Shown piece by piece: positions 1-6,523 of a DNA stretch of 64,000 bases (position 1 is its first letter; every line of letters starts with the position of its first letter). The stretch is taken from the NCBI RefSeq assembly GCF_011250565.1, contig NZ_JAANMS010000005.1:1-64000 (forward strand), given 5' to 3'. The translations under genes and the position numbers were made by a program. Source of the DNA: Nocardioides sp. IC4_145 (GTDB lineage: Bacteria; Actinomycetota; Actinomycetes; Propionibacteriales; Nocardioidaceae). Under the pieces are notes generated by a model. That model did no database searches and was not told where the DNA came from. It saw nothing but the letters and a program-made list of their open reading frames with translations.

Positions 1-1
1 C

Positions 2-94
2 CCCCGCGCCTACCTCACCCCCTTCGTCGTCCGCGTCGTCGCCCGCGCCCACGAGACCGGCGACGCCCTCCACGCTCGCGGCCTCGGCGACTGA
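2..94 (+). CDS. C-terminal fragment, possible EcfT/CbiQ-type transporter subunit
   Basis: An open frame runs in from the left edge and stops at TGA 92-94, giving about 30 residues that include TPFVVRVVARAHETGDAL followed by HARGLGD. The pattern of basic residues followed by ALxARG near the C-terminus resembles the cytoplasmic coupling-helix region of energy-coupling-factor T proteins; the complete EcfT at 43040-44164 has MDARGYG in the equivalent place. The start lies outside the window, so the family call is a weak inference from a short tail. It could be another membrane protein with a basic C-terminus. Confidence 0.35.
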   Translation, partial: PRAYLTPFVVRVVARAHETGDALHARGLGD

Positions 95-103
95 CCTTCG
101 TCG

Positions 104-134
104 CTGGTCGAGCAGCGAGCGTCGACGAGACCCC
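104..134 (+). repeat. Dispersed repeat, copy A (CTGGTCGAGCAG...CGAGACCCC)
   Basis: The element starts CTGGTCGAGCAGCGAGCG and ends CGACGAGACCCC. It is the same family as the copies at 256-290 and 1663-1709, and as the reverse complement of the tandem units at 1913-2200. Short intergenic elements of this look are widespread in Nocardioides-type genomes; their function is unknown to me. Confidence 0.6.
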
Positions 135-255
135 GGCAGCCGAACCCCCGGCCTGGGGGCCGTGGGCGGTCGCGGTGGACGCAGCTGGAGGAGGTACGCC
201 GTGGGTTCCGCGCCGTCGCCGGCTGCCGGGTCACCGCCTCGGCTGCTGTTCTCGG

Positions 256-290
256 CTGGTTGAGGAGGGCCGGCAGGCCCGTCTCGAAAT
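256..290 (+). repeat. Dispersed repeat, copy B (CTGGTTGAGGAG...GTCTCGAAA)
   Basis: The element begins CTGGTTGAGGAGGGC, contains a small inverted core GGGCCGGCAGGCCC, and ends CGTCTCGAAATC. It shares both ends with the copy at 104-134 but has a different centre, as expected for variants of one palindromic repeat family. Confidence 0.55.
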
Positions 291-383
291 CCGCCGAGAA
301 GCTGCTCAGATCAGTGTCCGAATGCTGGTCTGACCTGGGGAAACGACGGCCGCACTGTCGGTGGTCGCTGCTTGAGTGGACCC

Positions 384-1650
384 ATGGCCGAGGACTCCCG
401 ACACAGCGCGCACCCGGTGTGCCGCGCGGTCGCGAAGTCCCGGAAGAAGACCACCTCCACCTGCGGTGAGCAGCTGTGGAAGATGTCTGACGCCGAGGTC
501 ACCGAGACGCTCCTGGAGGTCACCCGTCTGCGGGCGCAGGTCGAGGCCCTCGAGCTCAAGCTCGCAGCAGAAGCCGACCGCCGAGCGGTCGGGGACAAGA
601 CCGGCGCGACCGACACGGCGTCCTGGTGGGGCCACGAGACCCGGCAGGACCGACCCGCAGCCAAGCGCCGGATGCGGCTGGCGGAGTCCCTCGACCGCCA
701 CGCACCCACCGCGGCTGCGCTCGCCGAGGGCGCGATCAGCGTCGACCACGCGAAGGTGATCACCGAGTGCGTCGACCGGCTCCCGGACGACCTGCCCGAC
801 CCGACCATCCCCGAGCGCGCCGAGAAGCACCTCCTGAACGAGGCACTCGACCTCGACCCCAAGGCGCTGGCGATCCTGGCTAAGCACGTGCTCACCGTCG
901 TCGCACCCGAGATCGGCGAAGAACGCGACGCCCGAGCCTTGGAACGCGAAGAGCGCGAAGCACGCGCCACCGCCTGGCTCACGATGTGCCCGGACGGGAA
1001 GGGCAGCTACCGGGGCAAGTTCTCCATCCCCACCCTGCACGGCGAGATGCTCAAGAAGGCGCTGCTCGCGTTCGCCGCCCCCAAAGCACCAAGCCAGCAA
1101 GAAGGCCGACGAGGACGCACCGGAGGTCGTCGAACGGCGCCCGTCACCGGAACGGATGGGCGACGCGTTCTGCGAGCTCATCGGACGCCTCCCGGCCGAC
1201 AAGCTCCCCCAGCTCGGCGGGCTCAATGCCTCCATCGTGGTGCTGATCGACTACACCAGCCTCAAGAGCGACACCGGCCGCGCGACGCTCGAGGACGGAC
1301 AACCGATCTCGGCCTCACTGGCTCGACGCATGGCGTGCGAGGCCGGACTCATCCCCGCCGTCCTCGGCAGCTCCTCCGAGCTCCTGGACCTTGGCCGGAC
1401 CGCCCGACTGTTCTCCGGGGCACAACGCCGCGGGCTCGCGATCACCCAACGGGTCTGCACCGCAGTCGGGTGCGACTGGCCGGCCCACCTCTGCCACGCC
1501 CACCACGACGACAGCTGGCTCCACGGCGGCAAGACCGACATGAAGAACGCACGCCTGCTCTGCCCGAGGCACCACGCCCGCATCCACGACCCCAGGTTCG
1601 AGACCACCATCCACCCCGACAACCAGGTCACCTTCCACATGCGGACTTAG
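384..1650 (+). pseudogene. DUF222-HNH endonuclease (13E12 family), frameshifted
   Basis: The first part (ATG 384 or TTG 372 to about 1082) encodes a DUF222-type N-terminal region with coiled-coil-like segments (TLLEVTRLRAQVEALELKLA). The rest continues one frame over and ends at TAG 1648-1650. The second part holds an intact HNH site: paired cysteines (CTAVGCDWP), HAHHDDSW, then LCPRHHARIHDP. Deleting one base from the run gccgcccccaaag near 1075-1086 joins the two into one protein of about 420 residues, the usual family length. Members are multicopy in actinobacteria and include the mycobacterial REP13E12 ORFs. The gene is either decayed by a one-base insertion or carries a sequencing error. 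A +1 ribosomal shift at CCC-AAA is conceivable but unsupported. Confidence 0.8.
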
Positions 1651-1662
1651 ACCGCGACACCG

Positions 1663-1709
1663 CTGGTCGAGCAGGGAGGCGCCCCAGCGCCGACCGATGA
1701 CGAGACCCC
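1663..1709 (+). repeat. Dispersed repeat, copy C, just after the HNH gene
   Basis: The copy begins CTGGTCGAGCAGGGAG, has a GGCGCCCCAGCGCC centre and ends GACGAGACCCC. It starts 13 bp after the HNH stop codon and has the same orientation as copies at 104-134 and 256-290, so the HNH gene is bracketed by members of one repeat family. Confidence 0.6.
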
Positions 1710-1912
1710 GTGAGAGACCCACGGCCGCAACCACCCGCCGACCCCTGCTTCACCACCACCACAACGGTGGACCCCCGCGGGCCGTGAGCCGGGAAGCAGC
1801 CGCGCCGAAGCATCTCGACCACGACGGCGCGCAACGACCTCTTTCTACGACCTCCCTGACAACGCTCCACCCGCCGGCCGGATGACCAACCCGACGCCCT
1901 GCGCACCCCACC
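1710..1912. other. Gene-free stretch between repeats
   Basis: This spacer separates the single repeat copy ending at 1709 from the tandem array starting at 1913. Open frames here are short, overlap on both strands and lack ribosome-binding sites. I see no RNA gene or regulatory signal in it. Confidence 0.5.
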
Positions 1913-2200
1913 GGGTTTCGACACGGCTCGCTGGCGCTCACCTGCTCAACCAGCAGGAAGGGTTTCGACACGGCTCGCTGGCGCTCACCTGCTCAACCAG
2001 CAGGAAGGGTTTCGACACGGCTCGCTGGCGCTCGCCTGCTCAACCAGCAGGAGGGGTTTCGACACGGCTCGCCGGCGCTCGCCTGCTCAACCAGCAGGAG
2101 GGGTTTCGACACGGCTCGCCGGCGCTCGCCTGCTCAACCAGCAGGAGGGGGTTTCGCCACGGCTCGCCGGCGCCCGCCCGCTCAACCAGCGGAGGGGGTC
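1913..2200 (-). repeat. Six-copy 47-bp tandem repeat array
   Basis: Units start at 1913, 1960, 2007, 2054, 2101 and 2149, with a spacing of 47 bp (48 for the last). Each begins GGGTTTCGACACGGCTCG and ends CTGCTCAACCAGCAGGA. The last unit is more diverged and is followed by a degenerate partial copy. Read on the minus strand a unit starts CTGGTTGAGCAGG and ends GTGTCGAAACCC, matching the dispersed repeat family flanking the HNH gene, but tandemly amplified and inverted. Units abut with no unique spacers, so this is not a CRISPR array. 47 is not a multiple of 3, so it is not a coding repeat. Confidence 0.9.
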
Positions 2201-2319
2201 TCGTCCTCGCCGACGCTCCCCAGGGCTCGCTGCTCGACCTGGGGCCGGCGCGGGTGCATGGGACCCGGGGGTGGGCGGGCACCGGGCGGAGGACCTGGAC
2301 GGCGCGAGAGAGGGACGAC

Positions 2320-3243
2320 GTGCGAGCAGCGGTGTACGACCGGTTCGGTGGGGCCGACGTGATCGAGGTGCGGGAGGTCGACGACCCGCCGGTGGGGCCG
2401 GACACGGTGCTGGTCCGGGCGCGCGCGACGAGCGTGAACCCGGTGGACTGGAAGGTGCGCGAGGGCTACCTGCAGGGCGCCTACCCGCACCACCTGCCGA
2501 TCATCCCCGGCTGGGACGTCGCCGGCGTGGTCGAGGCGGTCGGGCCGGCGGTGCGGACGGGGCTGCGGCCGGGCGACGAGGTGTACGGCTACGTCCGCCG
2601 CGACGACCTGTGCTTCGGCACGTCCGCGGAGCTCGTGCCGGCCCCCGAGCGCACGGTGACCCGCAAACCCGCGAACCTGTCGTTCGAGGAGGCCGCGGCG
2701 ATCCCGCTGGCCGGCCTGACGGCGTACCAGCTGGTCGTCGAGGCGCTCCAGGTCGACGAGGGCGAGCGGGTGCTCGTGCACGCAGCCGCCGGCGGTGTCG
2801 GCCAGTTCGCGGTGCAGATCGCCAAGGCGCGCGGCGCGGTGGTCGTCGGCACGGCGCGAGCCGACAAGCACGACTTCCTGCGCGGGCTCGGCGTCGACGA
2901 GCCGATCGACTACACGCAGGGTCCGGTCAGCGAGCAGCTTAGCGCGAAGGTCGATGCCGTCGTCGACCTCATCGGCGGCGACGCGCTCGAGGACGCACCC
3001 GACCAGGTGCACGACACCGCTCGGGTCGCGTCGGTCGTCGACGCGGACACGGTGCTGGGGCTCGGCGGGCGGTACGTGTTCGTCCGACCCGAGCGCGCCC
3101 ACCTCGACGAGCTCCGCGCGCTCGCCGAGGACGGCAGGCTGAAGGTCGACCTCGCAGCGACGTACCCGCTCGAGCAGGTCGGCGACGCCCACCGCGCCAA
3201 CGAGGACGGCCGCACCCGCGGCAAGATCGCCGTCACCATCTGA
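2320..3243 (+). CDS. NADP-dependent medium-chain oxidoreductase (quinone reductase type)
   Basis: The 307-residue protein has the GroES-like N-terminal domain of the MDR superfamily (VRAAVYDRFGG, then a PVDWKVREG region) followed by a Rossmann cofactor domain with the motif VHAAAGGVGQFAVQIAKARG near residue 155, typical of NADPH-binding quinone oxidoreductases. No structural-zinc cysteine cluster is visible, consistent with the zinc-free branch. The GTG start at 2320 is preceded by GAGAGAGGGA. A start farther upstream would run through the repeat array, so I reject it. The exact substrate cannot be told from sequence; reduction of quinones or activated alkenes is typical of the family. Confidence 0.85.
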   Translation: MRAAVYDRFGGADVIEVREVDDPPVGPDTVLVRARATSVNPVDWKVREGYLQGAYPHHLPIIPGWDVAGVVEAVGPAVRTGLRPGDEVYGYVRRDDLCFGTSAELVPAPERTVTRKPANLSFEEAAAIPLAGLTAYQLVVEALQVDEGERVLVHAAAGGVGQFAVQIAKARGAVVVGTARADKHDFLRGLGVDEPIDYTQGPVSEQLSAKVDAVVDLIGGDALEDAPDQVHDTARVASVVDADTVLGLGGRYVFVRPERAHLDELRALAEDGRLKVDLAATYPLEQVGDAHRANEDGRTRGKIAVTI

Positions 3244-3264
3244 CGCAGGCGGCCGGCGGCGCGG

Positions 3265-3816
3265 TCACCAGACGTCCCCGTCGCGCCAGTCGCACGCGAT
3301 CGGTGCATCGAGGTCCAGCGCCGGCGCTCCGAGCAGCACGAAGACCGCGCCGTCGTCGTCCGGGGTCCGCCGCGGACCCGTCGGCCCCAGCACCGAGGTC
3401 GGCCCGCGCCACGGCACCCAGCCGCGGGCGGCGTACAGCGGGACGCCGTCGTCCGAGGCTGACAGCGCGAGGACGTCGTACGCCGGCGCGAACGCCTCCA
3501 GCGCGGCCATCACCGCGGCCGCGTGGCCCCGACGTCGGTGGTCGGGGTGGGTGGCGACGGCCTCGACGTACCCGCAGCGCAGCGAGCGGGCGCCCGAGCC
3601 CGACTGCTCCCCCGGCTCGACCAGCAGTCGCCGCTGCACCAGCGACCCGTGCGCGACGAGCACCCCGTCGACGCGGACCAGCGCGTGCATGCCGCCCAGC
3701 GCGTGCGACCAGTCGGTGTCCGTGAACCCGCCGGACGGCCCGAAGGCGACGTCCATCAGCGCCCGCGCCTCGGCCAGGTCGGCCGGGTCGAGCTGCGCCG
3801 TGTGCGCGACGCTCAC
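3265..3816 (-). CDS. aac(2'): Aminoglycoside 2'-N-acetyltransferase, AAC(2')-I type
   Basis: The 183-residue GNAT-fold protein matches the mycobacterial chromosomal AAC(2')-I family along its whole length: FTDTDWSHALGGMHALV near the start, the acetyl-CoA loop RCGYVEAVATHPDHRRRG, the block LYAARGWVPWRGPTSVL, then PTGPRRTPDDDGAVFVL and the C-terminus CDWRDGDVW. Known members acetylate the 2'-amino group of gentamicin, tobramycin and related drugs, and some act on cell-wall or thiol metabolites. The GTG start at 3816 overlaps the stop of the upstream amidase as GTGA, so translation is probably coupled. A second GTG lies one codon upstream. A generic GNAT annotation would under-call this gene. 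Confidence 0.88.
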   Translation of the reverse strand: MSVAHTAQLDPADLAEARALMDVAFGPSGGFTDTDWSHALGGMHALVRVDGVLVAHGSLVQRRLLVEPGEQSGSGARSLRCGYVEAVATHPDHRRRGHAAAVMAALEAFAPAYDVLALSASDDGVPLYAARGWVPWRGPTSVLGPTGPRRTPDDDGAVFVLLGAPALDLDAPIACDWRDGDVW

Positions 3817-5204
3817 CACCCGGGCGGCCTGCGGTGCGCCCACGGCGTCGCCTCCTCGACCTGCGCGGCGACGGACAGCAGCAGCTCCTCCCCGGCCGGC
3901 CGCGCCGCGAGCATCACGCCGACCGGCAGCCCCTCGGGCGTCCAGTGCAGCGGGAGCGACACCGCTGGCATCCCGGTGACGTTCCAGGCCGACGTCCACG
4001 GCGTGAACCGCTTCTGCGCCTCGAAGTCCCCCTCCGGATCGGCGTCGTCGCGGATCGCGCCGACCGGCAGCGGCGGAGCGGCGACGGTCGGCGTCAGCAC
4101 CAGGTCGTACGCCGCCAGGGACTCCAACGCCTGCGCGGCGAACCGCCGCATCGCCCCGATCGCAAGGCCCAGCTCGGGCCCGGTGACGGCGTGCCCCCGC
4201 TCGGACAGCCAGCGGGTGAGCGGCCGCAGCTGGTGCTCGCGACCCTCCGGCGCCGCCGACATCGCGGTCAGCACGGCCCAGCAGGTCTCGAAGACGGGCA
4301 CCGCCTCGCGCGGCAGCGGCACCGCGACGTCCTCGACCTCGTGCCCGAGCGACTCGAGCAGCCGCGACGCGTCCTCCCACGCCTGCGCCACCTCCGGGTG
4401 CACCGACGTGTCGGCGATGACCGGCTCGACGAACCGCGCCACCCGCAGCCGCCCCGGCGGCCGGTCGCAAGCGGCGAGGAACGTCCCGGTCGGCTCCGGC
4501 GCCCACGACGGGTCGCCCGGGCGGCGGCCGGCCAGCACGTCGAGCATCGCCGCGGCGTCGCGGACCGTCCGGGCGATCGGCCCGGCGGTGGCCAGGCCGA
4601 TGGGGTCGCCGTACATCGGTGCGCCCGAGATCCGCCCCCGCGTCGGCTTGAGCCCCACCAGCCCGCAGCAGGACGCAGGGATCCGGATCGACCCGCCGCC
4701 GTCGGAGCCCTGCGCGAGCGGCACCAGCCCGGCGGCGACCGCCGCGGCCGCGCCACCGGAGGACCCGCCCGCCATGCGCGACCGGTCCCACGGGGTCACG
4801 GCGGCGGGCCGGCCCTCGGGCTCGGTGTAGCAGGGCGAGCCGAACTCCGGCGTGCTCGTCTTGCCCAGGCTCACCAGCCCCGCCGCCTCCAGCGACCGCA
4901 CGACGCCGTCGGAGACGTCCGGCACGAAGTCGTCGTACGCCGCCGAGCCGAACGTCGTCCGCACGCCCTCGGTGAGGTTGAGGTCCTTGATCGCCGTCGG
5001 GACGCCGGAGAGCGGCCCGACGGCCGAAGCGGCCGAGTCCGAGCGCGACCGCGCCTGCTCCGGGGTGAGCGTGACGAACGCGCCGACGTCGTCCAGACGC
5101 TCGGCGCGCTCGAGGTAGTGGTCCACCAGCTCTCGGCTCGAGACCTCCCCACGCCGGACGAGGGCCCCCTGCTCGAGGGCGGTCAGGTCGTGGAGGTCGG
5201 CCAT
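3813..5204 (-). CDS. Amidase signature family hydrolase
   Basis: This 463-residue protein carries the Ser-cisSer-Lys triad of the amidase signature family: Lys in VPTAIKDLNL (about residue 73), the GGSSGG motif (about 146-151) and the nucleophile Ser in DGGGSIRIPAS (about 172). It hydrolyses an amide bond; the substrate is not evident. It is related to but distinct from the GatA subunit at 52435, and it has no GatB/GatC partner beside it. ATG 5204 starts the gene. Its TGA overlaps the GTG of the aminoglycoside acetyltransferase, so the two form an operon. Confidence 0.9.
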   Translation of the reverse strand: MADLHDLTALEQGALVRRGEVSSRELVDHYLERAERLDDVGAFVTLTPEQARSRSDSAASAVGPLSGVPTAIKDLNLTEGVRTTFGSAAYDDFVPDVSDGVVRSLEAAGLVSLGKTSTPEFGSPCYTEPEGRPAAVTPWDRSRMAGGSSGGAAAAVAAGLVPLAQGSDGGGSIRIPASCCGLVGLKPTRGRISGAPMYGDPIGLATAGPIARTVRDAAAMLDVLAGRRPGDPSWAPEPTGTFLAACDRPPGRLRVARFVEPVIADTSVHPEVAQAWEDASRLLESLGHEVEDVAVPLPREAVPVFETCWAVLTAMSAAPEGREHQLRPLTRWLSERGHAVTGPELGLAIGAMRRFAAQALESLAAYDLVLTPTVAAPPLPVGAIRDDADPEGDFEAQKRFTPWTSAWNVTGMPAVSLPLHWTPEGLPVGVMLAARPAGEELLLSVAAQVEEATPWAHRRPPGW

Positions 5205-5222
5205 GCGGCCGACGCTAGTACG

Positions 5223-5774
5223 TCAGGCGGCGGTCGAGGGGGCGGCCTCGTAGGCCACCAGTGCCTCGAGCGCGCCGCGCAGCTTGCCGAGCACCTCGTC
5301 GTCGTTGAGGACGTCGACCTCGATGCCCGGCTGGGAGACGGTGAGGTCCTCGAGCACGACCGCGCCGGCGACGTTCGCGGAGCGGTTGGCGTCGGCGTGG
5401 GCCCAGCGGCCGCCGTACGGCGTGGGCGTCGTGCCGACGACGGCGAACGGCTTGGCGACCAGCGCGCCGGCGCCGTACGGGCGGGAGAGCCAGTCGATGG
5501 CGTTGTTGAGGACGGCCGGCATCGTGCCGTTGTACTCCGGGGTCACGACGAGCACGCGGTCGGCGGCGGCGACCTGGCGGCGGACGTGGGTGGCGGCCTC
5601 GGGGGCGGTCTCGCCGTCGACGTCCTCGTTGTAGAACGGCAGGTGCTCCAGGCCGTCGACGATGTCGAGGACGACGCCCTCGGGCGCCTCGGCGGCGAGC
5701 AGCTCGGCGATCTTGCGGTTGAGCGAGTCGGCGCGGAGGCTGCCGACGAGCACGGCGACGCGGGTCTGGGACAT
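5223..5774 (-). CDS. NADPH-dependent FMN reductase / NAD(P)H quinone reductase
   Basis: The 183-residue flavodoxin-fold protein starts MSQTRVAVLVGSLRADSLNRKIAELL and has the LVVTPEYNGTMPAVLNNAIDW block, both typical of NADPH-dependent FMN reductases such as ChrR/azoreductase-type enzymes. I start it at ATG 5774 because AGGAGA lies six bases upstream; a longer frame upstream crosses the promoter. It is transcribed divergently from a TetR regulator with a palindromic operator between them, so it is probably repressed by that regulator and induced by a quinone or electrophile. Confidence 0.88.
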   Translation of the reverse strand: MSQTRVAVLVGSLRADSLNRKIAELLAAEAPEGVVLDIVDGLEHLPFYNEDVDGETAPEAATHVRRQVAAADRVLVVTPEYNGTMPAVLNNAIDWLSRPYGAGALVAKPFAVVGTTPTPYGGRWAHADANRSANVAGAVVLEDLTVSQPGIEVDVLNDDEVLGKLRGALEALVAYEAAPSTAA

Positions 5775-5808
5775 GTGGCTCTCCTGAGGTCGGGTTCGGA
5801 CGAACACG

Positions 5809-5830
5809 AGCCTAAACGGACCACGGTCCG
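5809..5830 (-). promoter_or_regulatory. Promoter -10 and TetR operator palindrome of the FMN reductase gene
   Basis: On the minus strand a TAGGCT -10 element (5809-5814) sits directly downstream of a 14-bp inverted repeat CGGACC-AC-GGTCCG (5817-5830). A repressor bound there would cover the region between -35 and -10 of the reductase promoter and could also affect the divergent TetR gene. That the TetR protein at 5882 binds here is inferred from position only. Confidence 0.6.
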
Positions 5831-5881
5831 GTTCTATTCCCGGCCCGCTCCGGCGATCCGGTCCCTACAGTGGCGGGCACC

Positions 5882-6523
5882 ATGTCCGACCCCCTGTCCG
5901 ACCCCCTGTCCGGCCCCCTGTCCGGCCCCGATCTGCTGCCGCTCCTCGGCGGCCCGCCGACCGAGCGCCGCGACGCCGCCCGCAACCGGGAGGCGCTGCT
6001 CGTCGCTGCGGACGAGCTGGTCGATGTCTGCGGGGTGGACCACGTGACGATGGAGGCGGTGGCCGCGCGGGCCGGGGTCGGCAAGGGCACGGTCTTCCGC
6101 CGGTTCGAGTCCCGCGAGGGGCTGATGGCCGCGCTGCTGGACCGCTCGGAGACGGTCTGGCAGGCCGCGGTCATCTCCGGCCCTCCCCCGCTCGGCCCCG
6201 GCGCCGACCCGATGGAGCGGCTGCTCGCCTTCGGCCGCTCGCGCCTGGAGACCACGCTGCGGCACGCCGAGCTCATCCGGGCCGCGGGCCGCGCCGGCTC
6301 GAGGTCGTACGCCGCGTGGTCGTTCACCGCGATGCACGTGCGGTACCTGCTCGGCGAGCTCGACGTGCGCGGCGACCTGCCGGTGCTCGCCACCGCGCTG
6401 CTCGCGCCGCTCGAGGTGCCGGTGCTCGAGCAGCAGGTGCGGGTCGAGGGCTTCCCGGTCGACCGCGTCCTCGCCGGCTGGGAGGACCTGGCCCGCCGGG
6501 TGGTCAGACCCCCTGACGCCTGA
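5882..6523 (+). CDS. TetR family transcriptional regulator
   Basis: The 213-residue protein has a TetR N-terminal helix-turn-helix (about residues 25-70; VTMEAVAARAGVGKGTVFRRF) and a variable ligand-binding C-terminal domain. I prefer ATG 5882 over GTG 5870 because a TACAGT -10-like hexamer covers 5866-5871. The start of the protein is a four-fold Ser-Asp/Gly-Pro-Leu repeat produced by a 12-bp tandem repeat, ahead of the DNA-binding domain. The gene is divergent from the FMN reductase and its 3' end overlaps cimA tail-to-tail by 20 bp. Confidence 0.88.
   Translation: MSDPLSDPLSGPLSGPDLLPLLGGPPTERRDAARNREALLVAADELVDVCGVDHVTMEAVAARAGVGKGTVFRRFESREGLMAALLDRSETVWQAAVISGPPPLGPGADPMERLLAFGRSRLETTLRHAELIRAAGRAGSRSYAAWSFTAMHVRYLLGELDVRGDLPVLATALLAPLEVPVLEQQVRVEGFPVDRVLAGWEDLARRVVRPPDA

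Larger units (their letters stand above)
95..383. other. Gene-free stretch with two dispersed repeat copies
   Basis: No convincing gene is present between the left-edge fragment and the HNH gene. The stretch contains two single copies of the dispersed repeat described at 104-134 and 256-290. No clear ribosome-binding site precedes the HNH gene start at 384. Confidence 0.5.

Noticed and set aside
1071..1090. Programmed +1 frameshift producing full-length HNH protein
   Set aside because: The CCC-AAA run is compatible, but there is no stimulatory structure that I can identify and no precedent known to me in this family. A one-base indel is simpler.
1913..2200. CRISPR array
   Set aside because: The units abut with no unique spacers, all 47 bp are repeated, and no cas genes are near.
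1882..2319. N-terminal extension of the oxidoreductase or a separate repeat protein through the tandem array
   Set aside because: The 47-bp period shifts frame each unit, there is no ribosome-binding site, and the GTG at 2320 has a good one.
6100..6125. tRNA-like TTCGAGTCC motif
   Set aside because: It lies inside the TetR helix-turn-helix coding sequence and no cloverleaf can be drawn around it. No tRNA was found in the window.
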